Shown here piece by piece: positions 10,030-18,741 of a stretch of 64,000 nt of DNA. The translations under genes and the position numbers were made by a program. Source of the DNA: Opitutaceae bacterium (GTDB lineage Bacteria; Verrucomicrobiota; Verrucomicrobiia; Opitutales; Opitutaceae); assembly GCA_016794625.1 (NCBI GenBank), contig JAEUGY010000012.1:1-64000 (forward strand), in the 5' to 3' direction. Numbering within the stretch: the first letter of the stretch is position 1; each line of letters opens with the position of its first letter. The notes under the pieces are model-generated. The model made no database searches. It saw only the letters and a list, made by a program, of their open reading frames with translations, and was not told the DNA's origin.

Positions 10030-11682
10030 ATGAAGATCCAGCTTCCTCCCTCCCTGTTTTCGGTTTCCCGGCGAAGAACGCTCACTCGGCTGGTGCTCGG
10101 GCTAACCCTCGCCGCCAGCGTGCCTGCGACAGCGGCCGCAGCCGCTCGTACCCTGCTTTTCGTGGATGACGAGCATGTCTACTACCGCCCCGGAACGGTT
10201 CGCCGGGTGGTCGAGTTCAAGAAATTCGCGGGCAATCCCGTGATCCCTCCCAATCGCCCCTGGGAATCCGAGGCCATCGGCTGGTGCAGCCAGCTCCGCC
10301 ATCCTGTCACCGGCAAATTTCAAATGTGGTATCAGGCCTACACCCAGCGAAACGAGGACCGCCGCCTGAAGAGCACGGTCTGTTACGCGGAGTCGGACGA
10401 TGGCCAGACCTGGACCAAACCCGCCCTGGGCCTGTTTTCCTTCTACGAGGAAAAGGACACCAACATTGTCCTGATCGGAAGCGGAGGCTACGGCGATCGT
10501 TACTGCAATTCCGTCATCTGGGACGCCGTCGAGACCGATCCGGCGCGGCGTTACAAGATGCTCTACTCCGACTGGGCGACCGGCCCGAACGAACGTCAAG
10601 GCCCCGGCCTCTACGCTGCGTTTTCGCCCGATGGTATCCGCTGGACCAAAGCGCCCGATGCGCTCCTGCCCTTTTTCGCCGGGGCCAAGGGAGCCTTGGC
10701 CCCATGGGTCGGCGAGGACGTTTACGGCGAACAACCCACCGCCAAGGGCGTTCGCCGGAGCTGGCGCTGGCCGCTTTCGCTCTCGGACGCCGTCGACCTG
10801 ATCTACGACTCCCGACTCGGAGTTTATGTGATCTATGGCAAGATGTGGATTCCAGGACCGGATGGTAAACTGGGCTGGAAACACGCCATGGGACGCAGCG
10901 AAAGCCGCGACTTCAAGACCTGGTCGAAACCCACGCTGCTCCTCACCACCGACGAACATGATCTGCCCAACGAGGAATTCCATACCTCACCCGTCTTTCC
11001 CTACGGTGATCTCTACCTTTCGCTCAACCAACGCATGAACCGCGACGCGGGTACGATCGATCTTGAGCTCATGTCGAGTCGCGACGGCCTCCGCTGGGAC
11101 CGTTCCCTCCGCCACCAGGTCGTGGTGCCCCGCGGCACCGGAGCAGTATTCGATGCCAGCGCACTCGCCAGCAACGCCTCCCCTGTGGTGGTGGGCGACG
11201 AACTCCGGTTCTACTACGGTGCGTATCGCTACTCCATGACGGGCGGGATCGCCCGCTGGGCGACGCGGCAGGTGATCGGCTCCACCGACTACGTCAGCGG
11301 CGTCGGCTACGCCGCCACCCCCCGCGACCGCCTGGTCGCGCTCGCGCCCGATCCGAGAATTCCGGTCAAGACCGTCAAGAACGCACCGGCCCCGGCGCTT
11401 CCCATTGGCCAGGTGACCCTGCGCGCCCTCGACTTTTCGGGGGTGAAAAGCATCGCGATCAACGCCGACGCCTCACGGGGTTCGATCCGTGCGGAACTGC
11501 TCAACGACGACGGTTACCGGGTCCGGGGCTTCTCGCAGGAGGAATCCCAACCCCTCACCGCCAACGGACTGGATCAGAGGATCGTCTGGAGGGACAAAAC
11601 CCTCGCCGATCTCCCTCCCGGACTCTACCACCTTCGTCTCTACTTGAACGGCGCGGAACTTTATGCGGTCACGCTGCATTGA
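10030..11682 (+). CDS. secreted beta-propeller glycosidase-like protein
   Basis: A 550-residue protein with a signal peptide (LTRLVLGLTLAASVPATAAAA). It shares the propeller repeat style of the preceding gene product: FKKFAGNPVIPPNRPWES, YAESDDGQTWTKP, AAFSPDGIRWTK, MSSRDGLRWDR. It lacks the LamG domain. The last 100 residues (ALDFSGVKSIAINADASRG onward) look like a small beta domain and match a similar segment in the neighbour (residues about 395-480). The two genes are therefore probably an old tandem duplication. Its stop codon overlaps the start of the SGNH esterase gene. Likely a glycoside hydrolase or glycan-binding protein of the same pathway; activity not known. Confidence 0.78.
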   Translation: MKIQLPPSLFSVSRRRTLTRLVLGLTLAASVPATAAAAARTLLFVDDEHVYYRPGTVRRVVEFKKFAGNPVIPPNRPWESEAIGWCSQLRHPVTGKFQMWYQAYTQRNEDRRLKSTVCYAESDDGQTWTKPALGLFSFYEEKDTNIVLIGSGGYGDRYCNSVIWDAVETDPARRYKMLYSDWATGPNERQGPGLYAAFSPDGIRWTKAPDALLPFFAGAKGALAPWVGEDVYGEQPTAKGVRRSWRWPLSLSDAVDLIYDSRLGVYVIYGKMWIPGPDGKLGWKHAMGRSESRDFKTWSKPTLLLTTDEHDLPNEEFHTSPVFPYGDLYLSLNQRMNRDAGTIDLELMSSRDGLRWDRSLRHQVVVPRGTGAVFDASALASNASPVVVGDELRFYYGAYRYSMTGGIARWATRQVIGSTDYVSGVGYAATPRDRLVALAPDPRIPVKTVKNAPAPALPIGQVTLRALDFSGVKSIAINADASRGSIRAELLNDDGYRVRGFSQEESQPLTANGLDQRIVWRDKTLADLPPGLYHLRLYLNGAELYAVTLH

Positions 11683-13288
11683 CGCAGCGGGCTGTCGGGT
11701 CAACCAGGCCTCGTCCAAACTGGGGAACGGGCCGACCGCCCGGGAACCTCGCATCCACCGGGGACCCGGCCGGTTCGTCGCGGGCGTCCTGCTCGCTCTC
11801 GCACCCTGGGCGCCCCTGCCCGCCGCCCCGACACCGGCACCCTTGTTCTCCGATCACGCGGTCCTGCAACGCGGGAAGCCGGCTCCTGTCTGGGGCACCG
11901 CCAAGCCCGGCGAACCCATCACCGTGCGCTACGGTGCCGCGGTCGCTTCGACCCTCACGGACGCGGAGGGCCGCTGGCGGGTGGTCCTGCCACCCCTGCC
12001 TCCCACGCCGTCCAGCGACCTCGTGATCGAGGGCGAAACCAAACTCCTGATACGCGACGTCGCGGCCGGCGACGTCTGGCTGCTGAGCGGGCAGTCCAAC
12101 ATGGAATGGCCCCTCGGCAAAACCGTCGGCGCAGACAGCAAGGCCGGTGCCGCCCTACGGCCCTGGCTCCGGCAACTCAAAATGCCGCATCGGGTTTCAT
12201 CCCAGCCGGAGACGGACTTCGACGCCCGCTGGACGCCGTGCACTCCTTCCACCGCTCCCGCCTTCTCCGCCTTGGGATTTGAATTTGTACAAGCGCTCTA
12301 TCGCGACGGTTCAATTCCCGTCGGTCTTCTCAACCTCAGCTACGGTGGCACCATTATCGAGGCGTGGATCGGGCCCGAGGGACTCGCGCACGCCCGCTCC
12401 GGGGCCGCAGTGCACGAGCGATGGGCCGAGGTCCTTCGCCAGTACCCCACCGCGGAGGCTGCCTGGCGCCGGGACGTCGCCGCGTGGCAGAGTCAGCGGG
12501 AGGTTTCTGCGCCAGTCGCAGGCGGGCGGACGCATGCCGCCCCGCGGCCTCCCGTCGGGCCTGGTCACGTCACCCAAATCAGCGGACTGTTCCATGGCAT
12601 GATCGCACCGGTGCAACCCGCCGCACTCGCCGGCGTCCTGTGGTATCAGGGTGAATCCAATGTCGGTCGCCCGGACGAGTACGCCGATCTGCTGACCGCG
12701 TTGATCACCGATTGGCGAAGGGGATTTCACGCCCCTTCGCTTCCCTTTTTCGTCGTGCAACTGCCCAACTACCGCGATCGCGTCCACGCCTGGTGGCAGG
12801 TGCGACAGGCCCAGGATCGAGTCGCGGCCACGCTGCCTGGGGTGCATCTGGCGGTCGCAATCGATCTCGGCGATGCTCGCGACAAACATCCCCGCGACAA
12901 ATCCGAGCTGGGACGCCGCCTCGCCTTGCTCGCCCGTCGGCACGTCTTTGCTGAAGCGGTCGACGCCGAACCGCCTCGCGTGCAGTCGGCGCACCGTGAG
13001 GGGCAAGGTGTCGTGCTCACCTTTCCCGCGTCCACGTCGGCGCTGCAGCTGCGTGCGGCGACGCGCGACGGTGTCAGCTTCGAGCTGGCCGGCCCCGACG
13101 GTCACTTTCAGAGGGCAGACGTCCGGCTCGAGGGTCCGGCGGTCATCGTCAGCAGCCCCGCGGTGCGTGACCCCGTTTCGCTGCGCTACCTTTGTCACAA
13201 CGATCCCGAACCGCGGCTCTACACCGGCGAGGGACTCCCGATCGCACCGTTCGCACTCGCGGTGTCAGCAGGTGACTCCACCCGCTGA
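11663..13288 (+). CDS. sialate O-acetylesterase-like SGNH esterase (copy 1)
   Basis: A 541-residue protein of the sialate O-acetylesterase/SASA family, which removes acetyl groups from sugars. Visible motifs are LLSGQSNMEWPLG (block I with the nucleophilic Ser), GVLWYQGESN (the GQGES-type block) and DKHPRDKSELGRRLA toward the C-terminus (Asp/His region). The ATG start overlaps the upstream gene by 20 bp. A hydrophobic stretch at about 35-53 (FVAGVLLALAPWAPLPAA) would be a signal peptide with an unusually long lead, so the true start may be later at a non-ATG codon. It ends just before the convergent FAD oxidoreductase gene. Confidence 0.88.
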   Translation: MRSRCIDAAGCRVNQASSKLGNGPTAREPRIHRGPGRFVAGVLLALAPWAPLPAAPTPAPLFSDHAVLQRGKPAPVWGTAKPGEPITVRYGAAVASTLTDAEGRWRVVLPPLPPTPSSDLVIEGETKLLIRDVAAGDVWLLSGQSNMEWPLGKTVGADSKAGAALRPWLRQLKMPHRVSSQPETDFDARWTPCTPSTAPAFSALGFEFVQALYRDGSIPVGLLNLSYGGTIIEAWIGPEGLAHARSGAAVHERWAEVLRQYPTAEAAWRRDVAAWQSQREVSAPVAGGRTHAAPRPPVGPGHVTQISGLFHGMIAPVQPAALAGVLWYQGESNVGRPDEYADLLTALITDWRRGFHAPSLPFFVVQLPNYRDRVHAWWQVRQAQDRVAATLPGVHLAVAIDLGDARDKHPRDKSELGRRLALLARRHVFAEAVDAEPPRVQSAHREGQGVVLTFPASTSALQLRAATRDGVSFELAGPDGHFQRADVRLEGPAVIVSSPAVRDPVSLRYLCHNDPEPRLYTGEGLPIAPFALAVSAGDSTR

Positions 13289-13309
13289 CGCAGGCACCCA
13301 GAGCAGGGA

Positions 13310-15604
13310 TCACGGCGTGGCGGTCGCGTAGCAGCGCACCTCAAAGAGGGCGGCGGGGATCAGCGGTGAGGGTCGGACCAGTTCGATCGTTAGCGCACGG
13401 GTGGTCACGGGCTCCGCCAGCCGCACCACGGCCCGGGTCTGATGCTGCTCCGCGCAGTCCGCCAAGACCCGCCCCGTTTCGTCGAGGAGGCGATAGCCGC
13501 GCACACAGAATGGCATGCGGTCCTCGGGGTGGCCCCAGAGCACGGTTTCCATGGGATGATCAAAGTCGGTGTCGAACATCAACTCCACTCGCGCCAGGGT
13601 CTGGGGCTCATTCCAGCGCAACGTCAGCGTCGGCCGCTCCTCCGCGGGATTCGCCACCCAGGCATTGGGCTGGTTCGTCGGGCGGGAGACTCCATTGACC
13701 ACATTGGCCGGGGCAAAGGGTGTCAGCGGTGTCTCCAAGCGGAGGGCGATGTTCTGGCCGGCCGGGCGGCGCTTGGGTTGCCAGAACTCAAAGGTATCCA
13801 CACCGATATCTTCCGGAGGAGTCTGCACCGCGGACTTGGCCACGGCCAGATTGACGGCATGGCAGAGCGAGAGCACGCCCGTCACGCGTTGTTCACTCGT
13901 CCGCAACTGAAGCCCGGCGTCACCGAAGAAACAGACAAAGGCATAACGCGCCTGGTCAAAGCGGTGGGCAAAGGTCAGCCGTACGGGCACGGCGGTGCCG
14001 GGCGAAAGCCGGTGGACCTGGCGCTCGAGGGTCACGTCGGGCGTGTGGTTGTCGATCCGGCTGCTCTCGCGCAACTCGACGCGCAGGTCGGTGCCGGCCG
14101 CGACGTCGGCCCAGACCGTGAGATCGAGCTGCGTCCCAGCCGTCACCGGCAGGAGCATGGCCCAGCCGTCGTTCAGGCCGATCAACGGTCCATCGGGAGC
14201 GAAGGCCGAGAGCTGAAACTCACTGGAGGCGGTGAGCTTCGCCTGGCGGGCGAGATCCGCCTCGTCCTGCAGCACCAGCCCCGGAATGTGCTGCCCGGTG
14301 CGCAGGAGGTCGCGTTGCAAGGCGTGCAGACGCGGCGGCTCATTCAGGGCGCGGGGCAATTGTTCGTCGCGACGGCACAAGGCCGCGGCCAAACCCACCG
14401 CCTGCCCGACATGCGCACAGGTCGCCATGACGCGGCTTGAGCCGAAGGCCACGTGCGAGGCGCTGATGATGCGGCCGGCGAGGAAGAGGTTGGTGATGTT
14501 CCGGCTGTAGAGACAGCGGTAGGGAATCGGATACAGGCCTTTGGCGTGCCACTGGTTGCAGCCGGGCTTCTCGCTGAAGACACCGTCCGCGGGGTGCAGA
14601 TCGATTGACCACCCGCCAAACGCCACCGCATCGGGATGGGCCCGCTGCTCCACAATGTCCTGCTGGCGCAGCAGGTAGTCGCCCTCAAAACGACGGCTTT
14701 CGCGTTTGCCGGGAATGGTGCCGACCCACTCGAGCGTAAGATTGGCGGCCTCCGGAAACTGGCCTGAATTCTTGATGTGGTTCCAGACGCCGTAGATGAC
14801 CCGCCACAGTTCCCATTTGATGTCCTCGGTCGCATGGACGGTGTCGAGCCGGCCACCATATTCGACCCACCACAGTTTGCAGCCCTGCTCCTTCGCACTG
14901 AACTGCCGCCAGCGGGGGATGCGGGTGATGTCACGCAGTGCGTAGCTGGGCGGGGTGAAGGAGACCGGGCGGCCGGTGTCCTTGGAGTAGAAATAGAGCG
15001 AGTGACCCAGCAACTCACCATACTCCTTCGATGGGGCAAATTTCTCGCCGAACTCCTCCTGCGACTCGGCGCCCATGCGGAATGCCGCCCCGGCCAGGAA
15101 GCCGAGCACGCCGTCACCCGAGGCATCGCAGAACAAGGGAGCCTTCAGCTCATAGAGCGTCGAATTCTGCGAACAGAACGCCCGCACGCCGGACACCGTG
15201 TCGGCGTCGCGTTTGTTCACCTCAAACACCGCGGTATTGAGCAACAGCGTGATGTTCGGCTCGCTCACCACCTTCTCCAGCAGGAGGGTGTCCACCAGCA
15301 GGGGATTGCCCTCGCGATTGCGAAAGGTGTTTTCCACGAGCAGCTCGTCGATCACCCCACCCTCGCGGGCCCAACGGTTGTTGTTGCCCATGTGCGAGGT
15401 CGCCCCGAGCACCCACAGCCGCACCTCGCTCGACGCGTTGCCGCCGAGGACGGGACGGTCCTGCACGAGGATGACCCGAATACCGGCGCGCGCCGCGGTG
15501 ATGGCCGCACAGACGCCGGCCAGGCCTCCGCCGACCACCACCAGGTCGGAATCGAGAGAACGGGCAAGGAGGGAGCGCGAAACACCACCGGAATCAAGAA
15601 TCAT
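13310..15604 (-). CDS. FAD-dependent oxidoreductase (FAD_oxidored family)
   Basis: A 764-residue protein. The N-terminal dinucleotide-binding fold is clear (DLVVVGGGLAGVCAAITAARAG, GxGxxG-type, then LVQDRPVLGGNASSEVRLW). This matches the FAD_oxidored family, common in verrucomicrobial and planctomycete sugar clusters. Other landmarks are FCDASGDGVLGFLAGA and FLAGRIISASHVAFGSSRVMATCAHVGQAVG, the C-terminal FAD-binding segment. Residues about 430-764 form extra beta-rich domains that may bind carbohydrate. No signal peptide is evident. It lies 52 bp downstream of DUF5695-like gene 1 on the same strand, probably in one operon. The substrate is unknown; a sugar or glycoside alcohol is a reasonable guess. 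Confidence 0.88.
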   Translation of the reverse strand: MILDSGGVSRSLLARSLDSDLVVVGGGLAGVCAAITAARAGIRVILVQDRPVLGGNASSEVRLWVLGATSHMGNNNRWAREGGVIDELLVENTFRNREGNPLLVDTLLLEKVVSEPNITLLLNTAVFEVNKRDADTVSGVRAFCSQNSTLYELKAPLFCDASGDGVLGFLAGAAFRMGAESQEEFGEKFAPSKEYGELLGHSLYFYSKDTGRPVSFTPPSYALRDITRIPRWRQFSAKEQGCKLWWVEYGGRLDTVHATEDIKWELWRVIYGVWNHIKNSGQFPEAANLTLEWVGTIPGKRESRRFEGDYLLRQQDIVEQRAHPDAVAFGGWSIDLHPADGVFSEKPGCNQWHAKGLYPIPYRCLYSRNITNLFLAGRIISASHVAFGSSRVMATCAHVGQAVGLAAALCRRDEQLPRALNEPPRLHALQRDLLRTGQHIPGLVLQDEADLARQAKLTASSEFQLSAFAPDGPLIGLNDGWAMLLPVTAGTQLDLTVWADVAAGTDLRVELRESSRIDNHTPDVTLERQVHRLSPGTAVPVRLTFAHRFDQARYAFVCFFGDAGLQLRTSEQRVTGVLSLCHAVNLAVAKSAVQTPPEDIGVDTFEFWQPKRRPAGQNIALRLETPLTPFAPANVVNGVSRPTNQPNAWVANPAEERPTLTLRWNEPQTLARVELMFDTDFDHPMETVLWGHPEDRMPFCVRGYRLLDETGRVLADCAEQHQTRAVVRLAEPVTTRALTIELVRPSPLIPAALFEVRCYATATP

Positions 15605-15656
15605 GGGAAGAGGTCAAGGCCGTTGAGGCAGGCATGGCACAGGGAGGGCAAGCGGA

Positions 15657-18524
15657 TCAGCGGGCCAGTCGCAGCGTCTCCGAGCTGGAAGAGGCACCCG
15701 CGGGCGAAAGGCCCTCAACCTGAAACTCAAAGCGACGGGTCTCATCGGATACGGGCACGGTGAATTCGAAGGGATACGCGCGGTCGGTCAACGTGGCGGT
15801 TCGCCTGCCGTCCTCCATCAGGTGAAGGCGGACTTCCTTGAACACCGCGTCGTCCGCCTGCAGGTAGATGAAAGCCGTCTTGGCGGCCGGGCCAAAGTTG
15901 AGAATCATCGCACGGGTCTGTCCAAAGTTCGATTCGACATAGTCTTGGCTCCAGGCCTGGTCAGCCTTCGCCTCAATGAGTTTCTGCTGGAAACGGGGGG
16001 TCACCTTCAAGCCTTCGATGACCACGGCCGTCTGTCCTTCCGCGCGGACCCGCACCGGAAAACGGCCGTTGCGGAGCTCAACGTCGTCGGCGGCGGCCCC
16101 ATCGGCCACGACCTTGACGCGGAACGGTCCCGCAAACGCCTCCGGACAGACGTCGCGGTTGAAGGCCACTTCCGCCGTCACTTCGCCCCGTGTCTGGTTG
16201 GCGAAGGCGAGATAGAGGCGCCCCTCCCCGCGGGCCGCCACGTAGTTCAACTCCATGGAGTCGGTGGTGAGCAGCCGCTGCGGCATCCAGAGCAGGGCAT
16301 CCGTGTAGCCGTGGAATCGTCCGGGTCGGTCACCGTAAAACTTGTTCTGCAGGTAGGCGTACCCCTCGATGAACCGGGACGGAAAGTCGATCTCACCCCG
16401 GGAACGGGCGAACGCATCCGAGACCAGGTAGTCGACGAGGTTGGTCATGTGGGGCCAGATGTGATTATAGTGAAACGAGTTCACGCTGAGCTCGTCATGT
16501 TTGCGCAGCGGATAGTCCGCTTGCTCATAGATCGTGGTGCGGGCCGTGTTGATGTGGTAGCCCGGGAAATTGCGGTAGCGTCCGATCACCGCCGAACGGG
16601 CGACATCATGGAGGAGGCGGTCTCCCGTCAACGCCGCGATCCGCAGCATCCACGGTGCATGATGGGCCATGAAGATCGCGCGGTGCCCGGACATGGTCCC
16701 GGAGGACTCCGGCGTGAGTCCGATCTCCGACAAACGCCAGGCCGGGACCCGTTCCTCGGGCGCCTTCATGGGCTTGTGACCTTTGCTCTTGAGGTACCAA
16801 TAAACCGGTGCGTCGCCACCGGGGTTCACGGTCACGTCCTCGTCCGGGATCTGCGGCGCCATCCAGGTGAACATGGCGAAGCGCCGGGCCCCGAGCCGGG
16901 CCGCTTGCAGGTAGCGCTGATCCTTCGTCACTTCATAAAGTTCGAACAGGTCGATCCATTTCGGAGCGAAGGTCGTCCAGAAAAAGACGCCCCCGCCAAA
17001 ATCCTGCGCGCCCGGTTCGATGCGGGTCCGGAGATAGGCGTCGGCACCGGCGCGAGCCCGGTCAAGGTTGCGCGGATCGCCCGTGGCCTGGTAAACGCGC
17101 AGGTGATTCTGCCAGCTGTCGCCGGCGGAAACGTCGTCGAGGTTAAGCGTACGGTCCCGTCCGAGCAGGCTCTCCATCTGGCGCCGGAAGACCGGCGCGG
17201 CGCCGTGTGTGATCCCGTACAACGCGGCGAGTTCACTCACCGGCGCCGCCGGCCCCTTCAGGGCGCGCGACGGACTTTGGATGGTCTGTTTGGGATCGAG
17301 GGAGAAGAGAAACTTTTCCCGCGAAAGGAGAAACTCAACGATGGGATAGGCGCGCTGCTGAAAGATCGCCTCGTTGTCGGCCACCAGCGCGAGCATCAGG
17401 GGATTGAGCGCGGACACGTTCTTGACGGCGCCGGGCACGTCGGTGGAGTACGCGCAGCCCTTGAGTTCATCCACGAACCAGCTGTAGTGACTGAGCCCAT
17501 AATCGATCATCCGGTCGATGGTCTGATTGAGGGTGCTGATCGCATTGCGGCGATGGTCGCGGAACCCGTAGAGCCGGCGCGCAATGTCCTCGAAGGCGGT
17601 CGTCGCGTCACTGCCGATCGCATACAACCTGAGCCGAAACTCGATGGCCTCGCCCGGAGCCCGTTTCGAACCGAGTCCGCCCAAGATGGGCGCAAACACC
17701 ATGGGCTGGGCGGCTCCGTCGCGGTTGCGCAGGGCGACGCCGAAGCGGCTGTTCTCCAGCAGGGGCAGCGGATTGAAGGGAAACTCGCGGGAATCCACCA
17801 CCACCGCGACAAGATCGTTTCCTTTGCGCACAAACGTGGCGGGGACCGGGCACTGGAAACCCGGCGTGAGGTACGACTGCGCGGGGAACCGTCGCTCATG
17901 CCAGATGAACGGCTGCCAGAACTCGCGCGCGTCGGAGACCGCCACGACCGGCGCGCCCGTGTAGGCGACGGAAAACCAGGCGGACACCTTCGGGGTGAGC
18001 CGGAAGGTGAGCAGGGGCTCCGAGGCTCCTTGATCCGGCAGCGTCACCGTTGCACTGAGCTCGAACCGTGGATCGTCCGCAAAGGTACAAACATAGGCTG
18101 CGCCCGACTGCGCCCAGCGAGCCGCCCGCAGGTTCACTGCCGGGGCGGCGGCAAACACGTCGACCGTGCGCGTGGCGGTGTCTCCCTCCAGGATCCGGTC
18201 ATCGAAGCCATCCCCGGCCTGTGCGGTCGACCGTTTGCTGCCGGGCAAGGCAGCCGGACCCGAGGCGCGACGCTGCCAGGTGGGCACATTGTAGGACACG
18301 CGGGGAACCCCGCCCGGCCGCATCGCCAGCCCCGGATCCTCGGTCGTGACAAACACGGTGAACGCCGGGGCAAAGTCCCACGGCGCCGCCCCGGTCCGCG
18401 TCACACGAAGGCCTCCCTCCGGCGTCGGTTCCAGGCGGTACGCCGCAGCCGCGCTGTCCGCCGCGTGGGCGGCCGCGGGCAGGCCGGAAGCACCCAACGC
18501 AAGGGCCAGAAGGAATCGGAACAT
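15657..18524 (-). CDS. DUF5695-like secreted protein (copy 1)
   Basis: A 955-residue protein with a good signal peptide (MFRFLLALALGASGLPAAAHA) when started at the ATG ending at 18524; the longer frame would add 41 unconvincing residues. It closely resembles two other proteins in this window. Shared blocks include AWFSVAYTGAPVV, EFWQPFIWHERRFP, MVFAPILGGLGSKRAPGE, RVPAWRLSEIGLTPESSG, APWMLRIAALTGDRLLHD and YNHIWPHMTNLVDYLVSDA. The N-terminal third looks beta-rich and the middle looks like an alpha/alpha toroid, as in many glycan lyases and hydrolases. I match it to DUF5695 from memory of the family; its activity is unknown. Two operator-like motifs lie 81-131 bp upstream, shared with a divergent esterase gene. 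Confidence 0.82.
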   Translation of the reverse strand: MFRFLLALALGASGLPAAAHAADSAAAAYRLEPTPEGGLRVTRTGAAPWDFAPAFTVFVTTEDPGLAMRPGGVPRVSYNVPTWQRRASGPAALPGSKRSTAQAGDGFDDRILEGDTATRTVDVFAAAPAVNLRAARWAQSGAAYVCTFADDPRFELSATVTLPDQGASEPLLTFRLTPKVSAWFSVAYTGAPVVAVSDAREFWQPFIWHERRFPAQSYLTPGFQCPVPATFVRKGNDLVAVVVDSREFPFNPLPLLENSRFGVALRNRDGAAQPMVFAPILGGLGSKRAPGEAIEFRLRLYAIGSDATTAFEDIARRLYGFRDHRRNAISTLNQTIDRMIDYGLSHYSWFVDELKGCAYSTDVPGAVKNVSALNPLMLALVADNEAIFQQRAYPIVEFLLSREKFLFSLDPKQTIQSPSRALKGPAAPVSELAALYGITHGAAPVFRRQMESLLGRDRTLNLDDVSAGDSWQNHLRVYQATGDPRNLDRARAGADAYLRTRIEPGAQDFGGGVFFWTTFAPKWIDLFELYEVTKDQRYLQAARLGARRFAMFTWMAPQIPDEDVTVNPGGDAPVYWYLKSKGHKPMKAPEERVPAWRLSEIGLTPESSGTMSGHRAIFMAHHAPWMLRIAALTGDRLLHDVARSAVIGRYRNFPGYHINTARTTIYEQADYPLRKHDELSVNSFHYNHIWPHMTNLVDYLVSDAFARSRGEIDFPSRFIEGYAYLQNKFYGDRPGRFHGYTDALLWMPQRLLTTDSMELNYVAARGEGRLYLAFANQTRGEVTAEVAFNRDVCPEAFAGPFRVKVVADGAAADDVELRNGRFPVRVRAEGQTAVVIEGLKVTPRFQQKLIEAKADQAWSQDYVESNFGQTRAMILNFGPAAKTAFIYLQADDAVFKEVRLHLMEDGRRTATLTDRAYPFEFTVPVSDETRRFEFQVEGLSPAGASSSSETLRLAR

Positions 18525-18604
18525 AAGTCGAAATTGGGGAAACACTTGACGGAGGCCTCGTGAGAGGGAAGGAAGCCCCGGAACCAACCGCAAGGGACCC
18601 TTGA

Positions 18605-18618
18605 GTAGACCGTTGACC
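18605..18618. promoter_or_regulatory. operator-like motif (TCAACGRT family), site 1
   Basis: GTAGACCGTTGACC; on the other strand it reads GGTCAACGGTCTAC. It lies between the divergent starts of DUF5695-like gene 1 and SGNH esterase 2. One of seven matching sites in four intergenic regions. Confidence 0.55.
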
Positions 18619-18640
18619 TGGCCAGACACCGCGGCGCGTA

Positions 18641-18655
18641 CGGTCAACGATCAAG
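18641..18655. promoter_or_regulatory. operator-like motif (TCAACGRT family), site 2
   Basis: CGGTCAACGATCAAG, 22 bp from site 1 and in the opposite orientation. It is about 87 bp upstream of the esterase start codon. Confidence 0.55.
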
Positions 18656-18741
18656 CCGGCCCGGGCTGGCGTTTGCGACCTCCTCCGCCCACACCGTGGC
18701 ACGGCCCCGGGCTTGTCGGGCCTGCTCCCCCCTCCCCGCTC

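Noticed and set aside
11696..11706. GGTCAACC near the start of SGNH esterase 1 as an eighth operator-like site
   Set aside because: It lacks the conserved CGRT part of the motif and lies inside the reading frame, so it is probably chance.
15822..18563. 913-codon plus-strand frame opposite DUF5695-like gene 1
   Set aside because: Exact antisense of a gene supported by two paralogues; composition is typical of a GC-driven shadow.
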